Positions 1 through 9,504 of a stretch of 22,655 nucleotides of DNA are shown in pieces. The notes below the pieces were generated by a model. The model was not told the origin of the DNA and searched no databases. It worked only from the letters and a program-made list of their open reading frames with translations. This DNA comes from Heterostelium multicystogenum (taxonomy: Eukaryota; Evosea; Eumycetozoa; Acytosteliales; Acytosteliaceae), in contig RCNN01000388.1 of assembly GCA_003667245.1 (NCBI GenBank), positions 1 to 22,655 on the forward strand, read 5' to 3'. A program made the position numbers and the translations under genes. Numbering within the stretch: the stretch's first letter is position 1; the number at the start of each line of letters is the position of its first letter.

Positions 1-162
1 TTCAAACATCAAGTGCAGTGTACGAAACATGGGCCCCGTTACGTTCCAATGGAAAGTTGTGGGTCTTCAGGTAAAGTACATAGGTATGCGGAAAGCAGTC
101 CGCGAAAGTCCATCAACGATTGATTTACGGTCTTCTTCACTGATACCAATATCGATTGCCAT
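1..162 (-). CDS. dps: Dps-family ferritin-like DNA-binding stress protein, N-terminal part, cut by window edge
   Basis: Dps-type proteins form a 12-subunit shell that oxidises and stores iron and protects DNA in stationary phase or under peroxide stress. Only about the first 50 residues are here. The protein starts MAIDIGISEEDRKSIVDGL, and after two frame changes (about 95-105 and about 54) it continues in other frames as LYLKTHNFHWNVTGPMF. That His-Trp-Asn-Val-x-Gly-Pro block is the ferroxidase-site signature near the start of the first helix of the family. The start at 162 is supported by AAGGGG six bases upstream. The reading frame as written stops after about 31 residues; the homology on both sides of each break makes sequencing error the likely cause. 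In P. aeruginosa a dps-like gene also lies beside a cold-shock gene and slyX. The rest of the gene lies off the left edge. Confidence 0.85.
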
Positions 163-601
163 GTGTTTCCCCTTCAATTGATAAAATTCATTTGATCAGG
201 TGCAGGACCACTCTAGCAAGAGTGCCGGACGTGCGCAAGCCTTGGCTGACCCTTTCGAGGTGCGGCAAATCGCCCCTTGCAGAAGCGGGCTTGCCCGACA
301 GGCAAAGGCTTCAAAACAGCTACCGAAAAAAATTACCAGCACCTGCGCGAAAAAGCCTGCACCTGTCTAGGACAAGTGTTTGACGCAGAAATGCCGTGCC
401 CCTTGTAACCAGCCTGAAATGCTTGATTTGAGTAGGCACACGGCTTTGCTGTTAAATAGGCAGCTGTCGCCGCCGATATTTTTCGCGGCAAGCGGCATAG
501 GGCTGATACCCGTGCACGTGCCCAACGCCTCCCATTGTTCAGAAGCGAACCGTGCCCCGTCAGCTCTTCCTTGTGATCCGTCTTAACGTGAGTTAATCAA
601 A
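163..601. other. Intergenic region between dps (minus) and the cold-shock gene (plus)
   Basis: This is 439 bases between divergent genes. ORFs here (156-383 and 380-586) resemble nothing I know and have no ribosome-binding site. It must hold both promoters. A weak plus-strand sigma-70 candidate is TTGAGT (428-433), an 18-base spacer and TTAAAT (452-457), which would leave a leader of about 140 bases before 602. Long leaders are common for cold-shock genes, but no clear cold-box was recognised. A GCGGGCTTGCCCG core near 273-291 resembles half of a Pseudomonas REP but has no partner. Confidence 0.4.
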
Positions 602-1205
602 ATGTTGAAAATCGTCCACCTGCTAACGGGCGCTGCAGCTTTGCTGCTGTCCTTTATCCCCAGCCTGCGATCAGAGACCGCCTGCCTACCTGCAGCAACC
701 TGACGCTCTCTACCTGACCTTCTTTGGTCTTCTTAACCTGACACTGGCTCCAGTCATTCCATACTGGAACAAAGGCCCGCGTCATCAACTGCAAAACCTG
801 GTCAGCGCCCTGCTGGTCCTGGCTGTTGTCCGTGCAAACCCTCACCCTGCTGGCGCCTATGCCTGAAGTGGGTGGCCACCCGGCCGTCCTGCTCAGCCTG
901 GCAATCGCACTGGTCGCCATCGTTCTTCATCTGGCCATCAGTTTTACCGCTCCTCCCCGGCCGCTGCGTCGCAAAACTACGACATGACCAACCGGGATAC
1001 CGGGACCGTCAAGTGGTTCAACACCTCCAAGGGCTTCGGCTTTATTTCCCGGGATTCGGGCGACGATATCTTCGTCCACTTCCGGGCGATTCGCGGCGAA
1101 GGCCATCGCGTACTGGTGGAAGGCCAGCGCGTGGAGTTCTCCGTCATGAACCGTGACAAGGGGCTGCAAGCTGAAGATGTGATCGCCGCATTGCCGCGTC
1201 GCTGA
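602..1205 (+). CDS. Membrane segment with C-terminal cold-shock domain (probable single fused protein)
   Basis: The C-terminal part (984-1205) is a complete cold-shock domain of about 73 residues, with the RNA-binding motifs KGFGFI and DIFVHF; such domains bind single-stranded RNA or DNA. Upstream, from ATG 602, about 125 residues form four hydrophobic stretches: a first helix [19 protein letters not shown], a second ending near [10 protein letters not shown], a third rich in Leu/Val, and a fourth ending [13 protein letters not shown]. This part has frame breaks near 690 and 826. As written it ends TGA at 985-987, overlapping an ATG at 984. One extra T in the TTTT run near 943-946 would instead join it in frame to the cold-shock domain through [19 protein letters not shown]. 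No Shine-Dalgarno-like sequence precedes 984, which favours the fusion. If the joint is not real, there are two translationally coupled genes, 602-987 and 984-1205. Confidence 0.7.
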
Positions 1206-1227
1206 TTCCAGCACCCCGAAAAAAAAG

Positions 1228-1264
1228 AAACCGCGATGCAGCCTGGCTGCATCGCGGTTTTTTT
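1228..1264. terminator. Bidirectional rho-independent terminator between the cold-shock gene and slyX
   Basis: A perfect 16-base inverted repeat (AAACCGCGATGCAGCC at 1228-1243 and its complement at 1245-1260) has an A-rich run on the left and TTTT on the right. It sits between two convergent genes, so it can stop transcription from either side. Confidence 0.9.
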
Positions 1265-1290
1265 ATGCCAGGGGTTCAACCCCTGCCTTA

Positions 1291-1498
1291 TTAATAATGA
1301 AGGGGGCGGCGCCTCTTCCTCGGACGACTCGAACTGGCCGCCCATTTCTTCCTGGCGCTTGAGCAACGCAGTCATCTGCAACTGCAGGCGTTCCACGGCA
1401 CGCTGCTGGGTGACCAGGATGTCATTCAGGGTCTCGATGGTGTCGTCCTGAAAGGCCAGGCGGCTTTCCAGGTCGGTCACGCGGGCTTGAAGATCCAT
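1291..1498 (-). CDS. slyX: SlyX-like short coiled-coil protein
   Basis: SlyX is a small, poorly understood heptad-repeat protein named after its neighbour in E. coli; its function is unknown. The first residues [20 protein letters not shown] are followed by a heptad pattern up to [14 protein letters not shown], consistent with a parallel coiled coil over the first 55 residues. The end is typical: an acidic stretch, then Pro-Pro-Pro-His-Tyr. One extra base near 1301-1306 pushes the written frame past the natural TAA at 1291-1293, giving an artefactual long reading frame. The ATG at 1498 lies 3 bases after the HIT gene stop, and its GGAGG ribosome-binding site is inside the last codons of the HIT gene, so the two genes form one transcript. 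Expected length is about 68 residues, as usual for the family. Confidence 0.88.
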
Positions 1499-1501
1499 GG
1501 C

Positions 1502-1928
1502 TCAAACCTCCAGGAACGTGAAGTCGGCCGGCAGGATTCTCGCGCAGGCGCGCACGAATTGCCACCACTTGCTCGTCACTGTAGGGCTTCGCCGGTGCTT
1601 GCCCCAGACCGGCGCAGGCCAGGCCGCGTCGTCGCGCTTGCGTACGATCACATGCACGTGCAGTTGGCTGACCACATTACCCAAGGCACCGATATTCATT
1701 TTGTCGGCGCCGAACCCTTCGTTCAGCCACTGTGCCAGTGCCGTGCTTTCCTGCCACACCCGCTGCTGGTCGGCGACATCCAGTTGAAACACTTCGCTGA
1801 TACCGTCGATGCGCGGCACCAGGATGAACCAGGGGTAATTCGAGTCATTGGAAAGCAGCAGCCGACACAGGGGGAAAATCCCCGATAGGCAAGGTGTCTT
1901 GTTGAAGGCGTGGATCTAAGGCGAACAC
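1502..1928 (-). CDS. HIT-family nucleotide hydrolase/transferase
   Basis: HIT (histidine triad) proteins hydrolyse or transfer nucleoside monophosphates from substrates such as adenosine phosphoramidates or Ap4A; the true substrate of this one is unknown. The triad is visible as SQLHVHVIVRKRDDAAWPAP, about residue 90, and the C-terminus is ILPADFTFLEV. The N-terminal part reads FALDPRLQQDTLPIGDFP and then changes frame near 1880 to reach a region containing WFILVPRIDGISEVFQLD. A pair of cancelling breaks lies between about 1550 and 1605. The start is taken as GTG at 1928, preceded by GGGAG about 8 bases upstream; no ATG fits better. It is the first gene of the HIT-slyX operon. Length is about 142 residues. 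Confidence 0.85.
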
Positions 1929-2815
1929 AGCAGTCACTCCCGTTCGGCGGGTCAGGTTTCAGGCGCCCAGCATACCTGCGAATGCCGGTCGCTTCACGGC
2001 GAATGCGCGTGGCCGAATACGCGCCCAAACAGGACGCCACGAAAAAAAGCGCACCATTTCGAGACAGGCCAATATTTCAGCTACGCTAAATGACCAATGT
2101 ATCCAATTCTGGTCAAAGTCGGGACGCAGAACATGCTTCAAGACCTTGAGCCAGACGGCTTTCAATAGGCCAAGGGTGAACGGGAGCAGAAACGCAGTCA
2201 GTGAAGCACTGCACCAAAATGACCCATTTGTGCTTCAAAGGGATCCGCCAACTACCCACCGAACGGGGTGAACCGGTAACGTTTTGCTCTGGTACAGGTT
2301 TTTATGCGCCACCAAACCGGAGTACGGCAGGCGCGTCAAGGCCAAACCAAACGGCGTAAAAAGCCCGTGCTTATGCGGTTTTTACAGGCCGTTGACACTT
2401 TTCACGAAAAAATCACATTCGGTTACGGGTTTGTGCACGCTTGTTGCATTCACACCCATATCGGTCGACAACGGCACCGGCGGGAAGCAGGTGTTTTCGC
2501 GACGGAAAATAACAGCGGTTCAATGCCTGACAGGGATGAGTTGAAACTTTCAGGGGTGACTTTTCCACCCCGCTTCCAAGGTTTTTAAACAGCATTGAAG
2601 TTGTCAGTCCGGTTACAAGTGGACTGTGAATTTGCGACATGGAGCTAGCAATTTACGACAGGCCCGTAAAGAAGCTGAAAGGATAGATGTGCAAGTATCG
2701 TCAATAATGTCTGCGTGATATAACTTTGCGCCGACACAAAAAAAGAAAGAGCCGCCCAGACAAAAATATAGGTGGGACGGCAGTACTCTTCCTAAAACCA
2801 AAGGAGCAAATCACG
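1929..2815. other. Long intergenic region upstream of the OprD-type porin
   Basis: This is 887 bases without a recognisable gene. The short ORFs at 1959-2165 (minus) and 2284-2588 (plus) resemble no family I know. Visible elements are an inverted repeat TGACCA (2091-2096) / TGGTCA (2110-2115) around ATGTATCCAATT, a possible regulator site; a TTGACA near 2394 without a convincing -10 box; a small hairpin GGGGTG/CACCCC (2553-2571); another, CAGTCC/GGACTG (2605-2626); and a possible -10 box TATAAC (2719-2724) about 92 bases before the porin start. The DNA is more AT-rich than its neighbours. The layout suggests a heavily regulated porin leader, but no regulator can be named from sequence alone. 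Confidence 0.4.
1969..1997 (-). promoter_or_regulatory. Possible sigma-70 promoter for HIT-slyX
   Basis: On the minus strand, GTGAAG (complement of 1992-1997) and TATGCT (complement of 1969-1974) are 17 bases apart and lie about 40 bases before the GTG start. Matches to consensus are 3/6 and 4/6, so this is a weak prediction. Confidence 0.3.
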
Positions 2816-4087
2816 ATGCGCGTGATGAAGTGGAGCATGATCGCCCTGGCTGTTTCAGCAGGCACCTCGCAGTTCGCAATGGCGTCCTCCCAGGACGATT
2901 CCAAGGGCTTTGTTGAAGACAGTACTTTCAGCATCAACACTCGCCTCCTGAACTTTAGCCGCGACTTCCGTAACAATGACACCGGCAAGAGCCGCGTCGA
3001 CGAAACCGGTCTGGGCTTCAACGGCCTGTACCAGTCGGGCTTCACCCAAGGCACCATCGGTGTGGGTGTCGACGTCATCGGTCTGTTGGGCGTCAAACTG
3101 GAAGCGGCAAGGGTCGTTCCGGGCACTGGCCCTGTTTCCAACTGGCTCCGAAGGTCGCGCTCAGGATGATTACTCCAAGGGCGGCGGCGCAGTTAAGTTC
3201 CGTATCTCCGATACGGTCCTGAAAATCGGCGACCAGTACACCACCGCGCCTGTATTCGCTTCCGATGACAGCCGTCTGCTTCCTGAATTTGCCACAGGGT
3301 ATCTCGCTGACCAGCAACGAGATCAAAGGCCTGAAACTTGAAGGCGGTCACTTCACTTCGAGCGTGGCACAAGCCCAGACCTACCGCGACAGCCTGGGCC
3401 TGACAAAAACCGACTTCATCGGTGGTGTCTACGCCCTGACTCCAGAAGTCAGCGCCAGCCTCTACTACGCGAAGACCGAAGACTACTGGAAGAAAACCTA
3501 CGCCAACCTGAACTGGACCCATGCGCTCAGCAATGAGCAGTCCCTGGCGGTCGACTTCAACATCTACAGCACCAAAAGTGATGGCGCTGGCCTGCAACGG
3601 GCTGAGAAAGACGGCACCACCAAACTGGACAACCGTGCCTACAGCTTGCAAGGCGCGTACACCATCCAGGCTCACACCTTTACCCTGGCCTACCAGAAGG
3701 TCAGCGGTGACGGTGACTACGGCTACGGCGTAGACGGCGGCGGCACGATCTTCCTTGCCAACTCCATCGCTCGTTCCGACTTCAACGCTGAAGACGAGAA
3801 GTCGTTCCAGGCTCGCTACGACCTGAACATGGCGACTTTCGGCGTACCAGGCCTGAGCTTCATGACTCGCTACGTCAAAGGTACCGGCGCCAACACCGCC
3901 GACACCTCGAACGGCAAAGAGTGGAACGTGACATCGAAGCCAAGTACGTGATCCAGAGCGGCCCGGCAAAAGACCTGAGCCTGCGCGTGCGTCAGCCACT
4001 TATCGCTCCAGCGATGGTGTGTACTACGGTTCGGCGTCCATCGACGAACTGCGTCTGATCGCGCAATACCCGCTGAACATCTTGTAA
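2816..4087 (+). CDS. oprD: OprD-family outer-membrane porin
   Basis: OprD porins are 18-strand outer-membrane barrels that take up basic amino acids, peptides or carboxylates; in P. aeruginosa OprD also admits carbapenems. A signal peptide (MRVMKWSMIALAVSAGTSQF, cut after Ala-Met-Ala at residue 23) is followed by the family N-terminus with GFVEDSTFSINTRLLNFSRD. Alternating strands with aromatic girdles continue through SASLYYAKTEDYWKKTYANL and TFTLAYQKVSGDGDYGY. The C-terminus DELRLIAQYPLNIL fits the OprD ending. The start has AAGGAG 9 bases upstream. Frame breaks lie near 3105-3145, 3285, 3925 and 3995; each is followed by clean family signal in another frame. Length about 424 residues, as usual for the family. 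Substrate cannot be told: the fluorescens group has many paralogues. The symbol rests on the neighbourhood dps-csp-slyX-HIT-oprD, which I recall from P. aeruginosa. Confidence 0.88.
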
Positions 4088-4133
4088 TTGGCAGTTTGAT
4101 TACAACGATGACTTAGGGTTTTCGGCCCTAACT

Positions 4134-4173
4134 AAAAAGCCGCTCACTTGTTCGCAAGTGAGCGGCTTTTTTT
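4134..4173. terminator. Bidirectional rho-independent terminator between oprD and mscS
   Basis: A 17-base perfect stem (AAAAAGCCGCTCACTTG at 4134-4150, TTCG loop, complement from 4155) ends in a run of seven T. The A-run on the other side lets it work for the convergent mscS too. Its UUCG-type tetraloop is especially stable. Confidence 0.93.
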
Positions 4174-4281
4174 ATTGCAACTTGATCTCAACAACCGGAT
4201 AACTAGCAAGCTAACTATCTAGTTTAATCCTGCGTAACAAACCTGACATATCGGCCAGGTTTTAATCATCCAGTCACACTA

Positions 4282-5131
4282 TTACTTCCCAGCACTTTCC
4301 TGCATGACGCGAATAACCCGTTGTGGAAACGGAATATTCAATCCCCGCCGCTTTTCAAACGGTCACGTGCCAGTTCATTGAACATGAACATCACATCCCA
4401 GTAATCCGAAGTCTTGGTCCAGACTCGCAGGGATACCGTGATCGAACTGTCGCCCAAGGTCGAAACTACCGCTGCCGGCGCAGGATCAGCCATACGCGTG
4501 GATCCCTTGGCCAGTTCCAGCAGCACTTCGCGTGCTTTCTGCAGGTCGGCTTCATAGTCGACCCCCACGTCAAACACCACCTTGCGGGTCGGCTGACGGT
4601 TGGTGTTGGTGATGAGGCCGTTGGACAGGCTTGCCGTTCGGGATGATCACCGTCTTGTTGTCGCCGGTGCGCAACACGGTGTGAAAGATCTGGATGCTGT
4701 CGACGGTACCGGAAGTGCCCTGGGCTTCGATCCAGTCACCAATGCGGAACGGGCGGAACAACAGAATCAGCACGCCGCCGGCAAAGTTCGCCAGGCTGCC
4801 TTGCAAGGCCAGGCCGATGGCCAGGGTAGCGGCACCGATCGCGGCAACGAACGACGTAGTTGCCACGCCGATCATCGAGGCCACATTGACCACCAGCATG
4901 ACTTTGAGCGCAATGTTCGCCAGGTTGGTAATGAAGTGTTTGCAGCGCCAGGTCCGCATTACGCAGTGCCAGCAAACGCCCCACTCGGTGGGTCCAAGAC
5001 GTTGATCAGCCACCAACCGATGGCCAGGGTGACCACCGCCAGCAAAAAATCGGCTGCCGTATTCCATGATCATCGGTAACCATGACTCCGAGCTCTTGAT
5101 CAGGTGATCCACTTCAGCGTTTCAAGTCCAT
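4282..5131 (-). CDS. mscS: Small-conductance mechanosensitive channel, MscS family
   Basis: MscS opens under membrane tension to release solutes after osmotic downshock. The pore-lining third helix is clear: [18 protein letters not shown], followed by [15 protein letters not shown] and the start of the cytoplasmic beta domain, [18 protein letters not shown]. The Gly/Ala packing pattern of TM3 matches E. coli MscS. The cytoplasmic vestibule continues through [20 protein letters not shown] and [20 protein letters not shown]. The ATG at 5131 has AGGAG nine bases upstream. Breaks occur near 5118, several between 4925 and 5060, near 4625 and near 4350. With the last corrected the protein ends MQESAGK at TAA 4282-4284. 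Inferred length is about 283 residues, close to the 286 of E. coli MscS. It is next to yajQ, as I recall for P. aeruginosa. Confidence 0.9.
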
Positions 5132-5184
5132 CTACATTCTCCTGTTTACCGGATGCTCGGCCTATTGGTTGCCCTAAATACAAT

Positions 5185-5204
5185 TTGAGCCCCGTAGGGC
5201 TCAA
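5185..5204 (-). other. Hairpin between yajQ and mscS
   Basis: There is a perfect 8-base stem, TTGAGCCC / GGGCTCAA, with a 4-base loop, in the 136-base gap. On the minus strand it is followed only by a mixed ATTGTATTT, so it is a weak terminator at best. It may reduce read-through from yajQ into mscS. Confidence 0.4.
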
Positions 5205-5267
5205 TGGTGGGCGCAGGTTCTGGGGCGTGGGACGTCAAAAAACGCCCACAGGTTCCCCAAAGTGCTA

Positions 5268-5755
5268 TCAGTCGCGGAAGTTATTGAACTGCAGCGGCAT
5301 GTCGAAGGTCTTGGCGCGCAGGGCAGCAATGGCCTCTTGCAAGTCGTCACGCTTCTTGCCGGTGATACGTACCTGCTCGCCCTGGATGGAGGCCTGGACC
5401 TTGAGCTTTGCGTCCTTGACGTGGGCGACGATTTTTCTTCGCCAGCTCCTTGTCGATTGCCTTCCTTGAGCACGGCTTCCCTGCTTCATCAGCTTGCCGG
5501 AGGCATAGGCGTCCTTGATTTCAAGGCACTGCGCATCGATCTTGCGCTTGACCAGGGACAGCTTGAGGATCTCAATCATCGCTTCCAGCTGGAAGTCGGC
5601 TTCTGCGGTCAGGTTGACGGTCAGCTCCTTTTCCTTGAACTCGAAGCTGCCCTTGCCTTCAAGTCATAGCGGCGATCCAGCTCCTTGACGGCGTTCTCGA
5701 CGGCGTTGGTGACTTCATGTTTGTCCAGTTCGGATACCACGTCGAACGACGGCAT
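5268..5755 (-). CDS. yajQ: YajQ-family nucleotide-binding protein
   Basis: YajQ proteins are cytoplasmic, with two ferredoxin-like domains. Some bind cyclic di-GMP (the Xanthomonas homologue is a c-di-GMP effector) and in Pseudomonas one is linked to phage transcription. The start is [20 protein letters not shown] (in frame from ATG 5755), and the C-terminal half reads [20 protein letters not shown] and [20 protein letters not shown], ending FNNFRD. Breaks lie near 5662 and in the 5435-5480 stretch. Inferred length is about 161 residues, normal for the family. It is divergent from panE, with a promoter in the 125-base gap. The assignment is firm; whether this copy binds c-di-GMP cannot be judged. 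Confidence 0.93.
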
Positions 5756-5823
5756 GTAATTTCTCCAATAAAAAGGGGCGCGCTCAGTAGAGATGGAGCA
5801 CGCCCAGGCTAAAATGCCCGGGC

Positions 5824-5851
5824 ATTATAGCGGTTCTTTCGCCTCGTTCAC
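5824..5851 (-). promoter_or_regulatory. Probable yajQ promoter overlapping a palindrome
   Basis: On the minus strand, a perfect TATAAT (complement of 5824-5829) is preceded by GTGAAC (5846-5851) at a 16-base spacing, about 70 bases before the yajQ start. The -10 box overlaps the right edge of a 14-base perfect palindrome, AATGCCCGGGCATT (5813-5826), extended to 20 bases with one mismatched pair. Confidence 0.45.
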
Positions 5852-5874
5852 TGCGGGCAGCCTTTACGGAGTAA

Positions 5875-6804
<930 letters not shown>

Positions 6805-6850
6805 AGCACGCGCTAACCCTGCCTGCTTGTTCTTTGCAGCGAAAACCTTG

Positions 6851-8901
6851 ATGCCACTGCGCCAGCGGTCTTCGAAAATCTACGCGGGTTGGGCAAAAGC
6901 TGCTGGCGGCCCTGCTGGTTTTGTTGACCACCGTCTTGCTGGTGGCCAACCTGACCTTTATCAGCGCCGCCTACTGGATCTCCCAGGAAGCATGGCGCCC
7001 AGGCCTTGCAGGCCATCGGTCGGCTGGTGTCCAACCCGTCGCTCGCCGCCGAGTCCCTGGACTCACCGCTCAAGGCGCAAACCCTGCTGGATGAACTGAC
7101 CAGCCTACTCGCCATTGCGGGCCGCGGCCTTATACGACGGAGATGGCACGCGCCTGGCCCAGCTGCAACATGCCAATCGCCTGCCACCTGCCAGATAATT
7201 TCCGGGACATTGAAAACCTGGCGTACCACCGAATTTCGCAGCAACCAGGTGATCACCCTGCCCCGTGCCGGCAAACCGTCCGGGCACTTGCTGCTGGTGG
7301 CCAGCAGCGAACTGCCGGTGGCTTTCTATACCGGTACCTTCACCGCCAGCCTGGGTATTCCTGATCTTCAGCGTGCTGCTGTGGCTGGTGATCGCCCGGC
7401 AGATCAAAGCGCCTGATTACCCGGCCGATCCACGAACTGGAAGAATTGTCGCGCCAGGTCACCCGGGAAGAGAAATACGCGCTGCGCGCCGGTCGCGGCA
7501 AACCATGATGAAATCGGCAGCCTCGCCGAAGCTTTCAACACATGCTTTCGCGCATTGAAGCCCGTGAGCAGCAACTCAAGCGCGCGCGGGGACGATTCCC
7601 AGGCCGCCTACGATCAAGCCCAGGGCCTGGCGGAAGAAACCCGCCACACCAACCGCAAGCTGGAACTGGAAGTGCAGGTGCGCAGCAAGATCGAGAAAAA
7701 AGCTCACCGGCTTCCAGAACTACCTCAACAGCATCATCGACTCGATGCCCTCGGCGCTGATCGCCCTCGACGAACAGCTCTACGTCACCCAATGGAACCA
7801 GGAAGCCAGCGCACTTTCCGGGACCCGCCTGGACGAGGCACTGAACCAGCCGATCTTCCTCGCCTTCCAGCCGCTCAAGCCGTTTCCTGCCGCAGATCAA
7901 GGCCACGGTAGAGCAACACACCCGTAGAGCGGATCGAGCGCGTTACCTGGGTCAAGGATGACGAACCCAAGCACTACGCCCTGACCTTCTACCCGTTGAT
8001 GGGCGGTGCCGGGCGCGGCGTGGTGATCCGGATCGACGACATCACCCAGCGCTTGTCCCTGGAAGAAATGATGGTGCAGTCAGAGAAAATGCTCTCGGTC
8101 GGTGGCCTGGCCGCCGGCATGGCGCACGAAATCAACAACCCGCTGGGAGCGATCCTGCATAACGTGCAGAACATTCGCCGCCGGTTGTCCAACGAACTGC
8201 CGAAAAAACCTCGAGCACGCCGAACAGGCGGGCATCGACCTGGACTCGGTCAACCGCTACCTGCAAAGCCGCGAAGTGCCACAGTTGCTCGACGGCATCC
8301 AGCAGGCTGGCGCCCGGGCGGCGAAAATCGGTCACCCACATGCTCAGTTTCAGCCGCCGCAGCAACCGGCAGATGGCGCCGTGCGACTTGCCGGCCTTGA
8401 TCGACCAGGCGGTGGAAATTGCCGGCAACGACTTCGACCTCACCGTCGGCTTCGACTTCAAGGGCCAGGCGATCATCCGCCAGTTCGACCCGCAACTGGG
8501 CCCGGTACCCGGCACCGCCAACGAACTGGAGCAAGTACTGCTCAACCTGCTGAAAAACGCCGCCCAGGGCGATTCATCAGCGCGAAGACGGCAGCGAGCC
8601 CGGCCGGATCATCCTGCGCACCCGGCTCAACCCGCCGTGGGCAGAAATCCAGGTGGAAGACAACGGCATCGGTATGAGCGAGAACGTGCGCAAACGCACG
8701 TTTGAGCCGTTCTTCACCACCAAGGAAATCGGCCAGGGCACCGGGCTTGGGTTGTCGGTTTCGTATTTCATCATCACCAACAATCACAAGGGGCAGATGG
8801 AAGTGCATTCGACCCTTGGCCAGGGTACCTGCTTCACCTTGCGCCTGCCCCTGGCGGGCAGCCAATTGCCACCCAACGAACTCACTCAACTGGAGCGCTA
8901 A
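6851..8901 (+). CDS. HAMP-PAS membrane sensor histidine kinase
   Basis: This is a membrane histidine kinase of about 680 residues. In order: TM1 with [18 protein letters not shown] (about residues 15-35); a periplasmic sensing region to about 160; TM2 (about 162-185); HAMP and coiled coil (about 185-290) with [12 protein letters not shown]; a PAS domain (about 295-400) starting near [20 protein letters not shown]; the H-box [17 protein letters not shown] with the phospho-accepting His at codon 8125-8127; then the ATP lid with N-box [17 protein letters not shown]1 VEDNGIGM, F-box FEPFFTTK and G2 GQGTGLGLS. It is the most fragmented gene here: about 15 single-base breaks, mostly one extra base in a short run. 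No response regulator is adjacent; its partner must be elsewhere. The place beside panE matches my memory of P. aeruginosa PA4398, a kinase linked to swarming and biofilm. The ribosome-binding site at 6851 is weak, so the start is less certain than the rest. Confidence 0.9.
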
Positions 8902-8903
8902 CC

Positions 8904-9481
8904 ATGGGCTTTCGCCTGTCGAAAATTTACACCCGTACCGGCGACAAGGGCGAAACCGGCCTGGGCGACGGCCGCCGCGTGCCCAAGGACCATCCACGGG
9001 TGGAGGCGATTGGCGAGGTGGATGCGCTGAACAGCCAGTTGGGTTTGTTGCTGGCGGGATTGGAGGAACAAAGCGGGCAGCATCCAGCGTTGAAGGATGT
9101 GATCGAGGTGCTGACACCTTGCCAGCATCGTCTGTTTGACCTGGGCGGCGAATTGGCGATGCCGGTGTACAAGGCGCTGAACGCGGCGGAAGTCGACCGC
9201 CTTGAGGCGGCGATCGATCGCTGGAATGAAGAGGTCGGGCCGCTGGAGAACTTCATTCTGCCGGGTGGTTCGGCGTTGATTGCCCAGGCCATGTATGCCG
9301 AAGCCTGGCTCGCAGTGCGGAGCGCCGGTGTCAGCACCTGAATGCAGAGGAACCGCTGGAAGGCGTCGGGTTGGCGTACATCAACCGGCTGTCGGACTTG
9401 CTCTTTGTGGCAGCCAGGGTGATTGCCAAGCGCCAGGGCGTTGCAGAGATCTTGTGGCAGGCGGCGGCAAAGCCGCACTGA
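8904..9481 (+). CDS. PduO-type ATP:cob(I)alamin adenosyltransferase
   Basis: This enzyme transfers the adenosyl group of ATP to cob(I)alamin to make adenosylcobalamin, the coenzyme B12 form used by isomerases and some ribonucleotide reductases. The N-terminus has the family ATP-binding motif [20 protein letters not shown] followed by [20 protein letters not shown] conserved helix follows: [13 protein letters not shown]. After breaks near 9290 and 9340 the C-terminal motif appears in another frame as Cys-Arg-x-x-x-Arg with AERR and then [19 protein letters not shown]. The start, ATG 8904, lies 2 bases after the kinase stop (TAA 8899-8901), so the two genes are probably cotranscribed. Inferred length is about 192 residues. 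It is the PduO fold, not CobA/BtuR. Confidence 0.92.
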
Positions 9482-9504
9482 CGCTTACTGACCGATTGCA
9501 ACCT

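Noticed and set aside
268..301. REP-like core GCGGGCTTGCCCG
   Set aside because: Single, without a full arm or an inverted partner; too short to call a REP.
2203..2226. Possible NtrC half-site (TGCACC) upstream of the porin
   Set aside because: The second half-site has only half the expected bases, and no sigma-54 -24/-12 pair was seen nearby.
2304..2588. Plus-strand ORF of 94 codons in the porin leader
   Set aside because: No ribosome-binding site, no family resemblance, and overlapping frames of equal quality.
3193..3999. Minus-strand ORF of 268 codons
   Set aside because: Antisense to the OprD-type porin; composition is that of a shadow frame.
6851..8901. Programmed frameshifting as explanation for the broken kinase
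   Set aside because: About 15 breaks at unrelated sites without slippery sequences or following structures; the same pattern is in every other gene.
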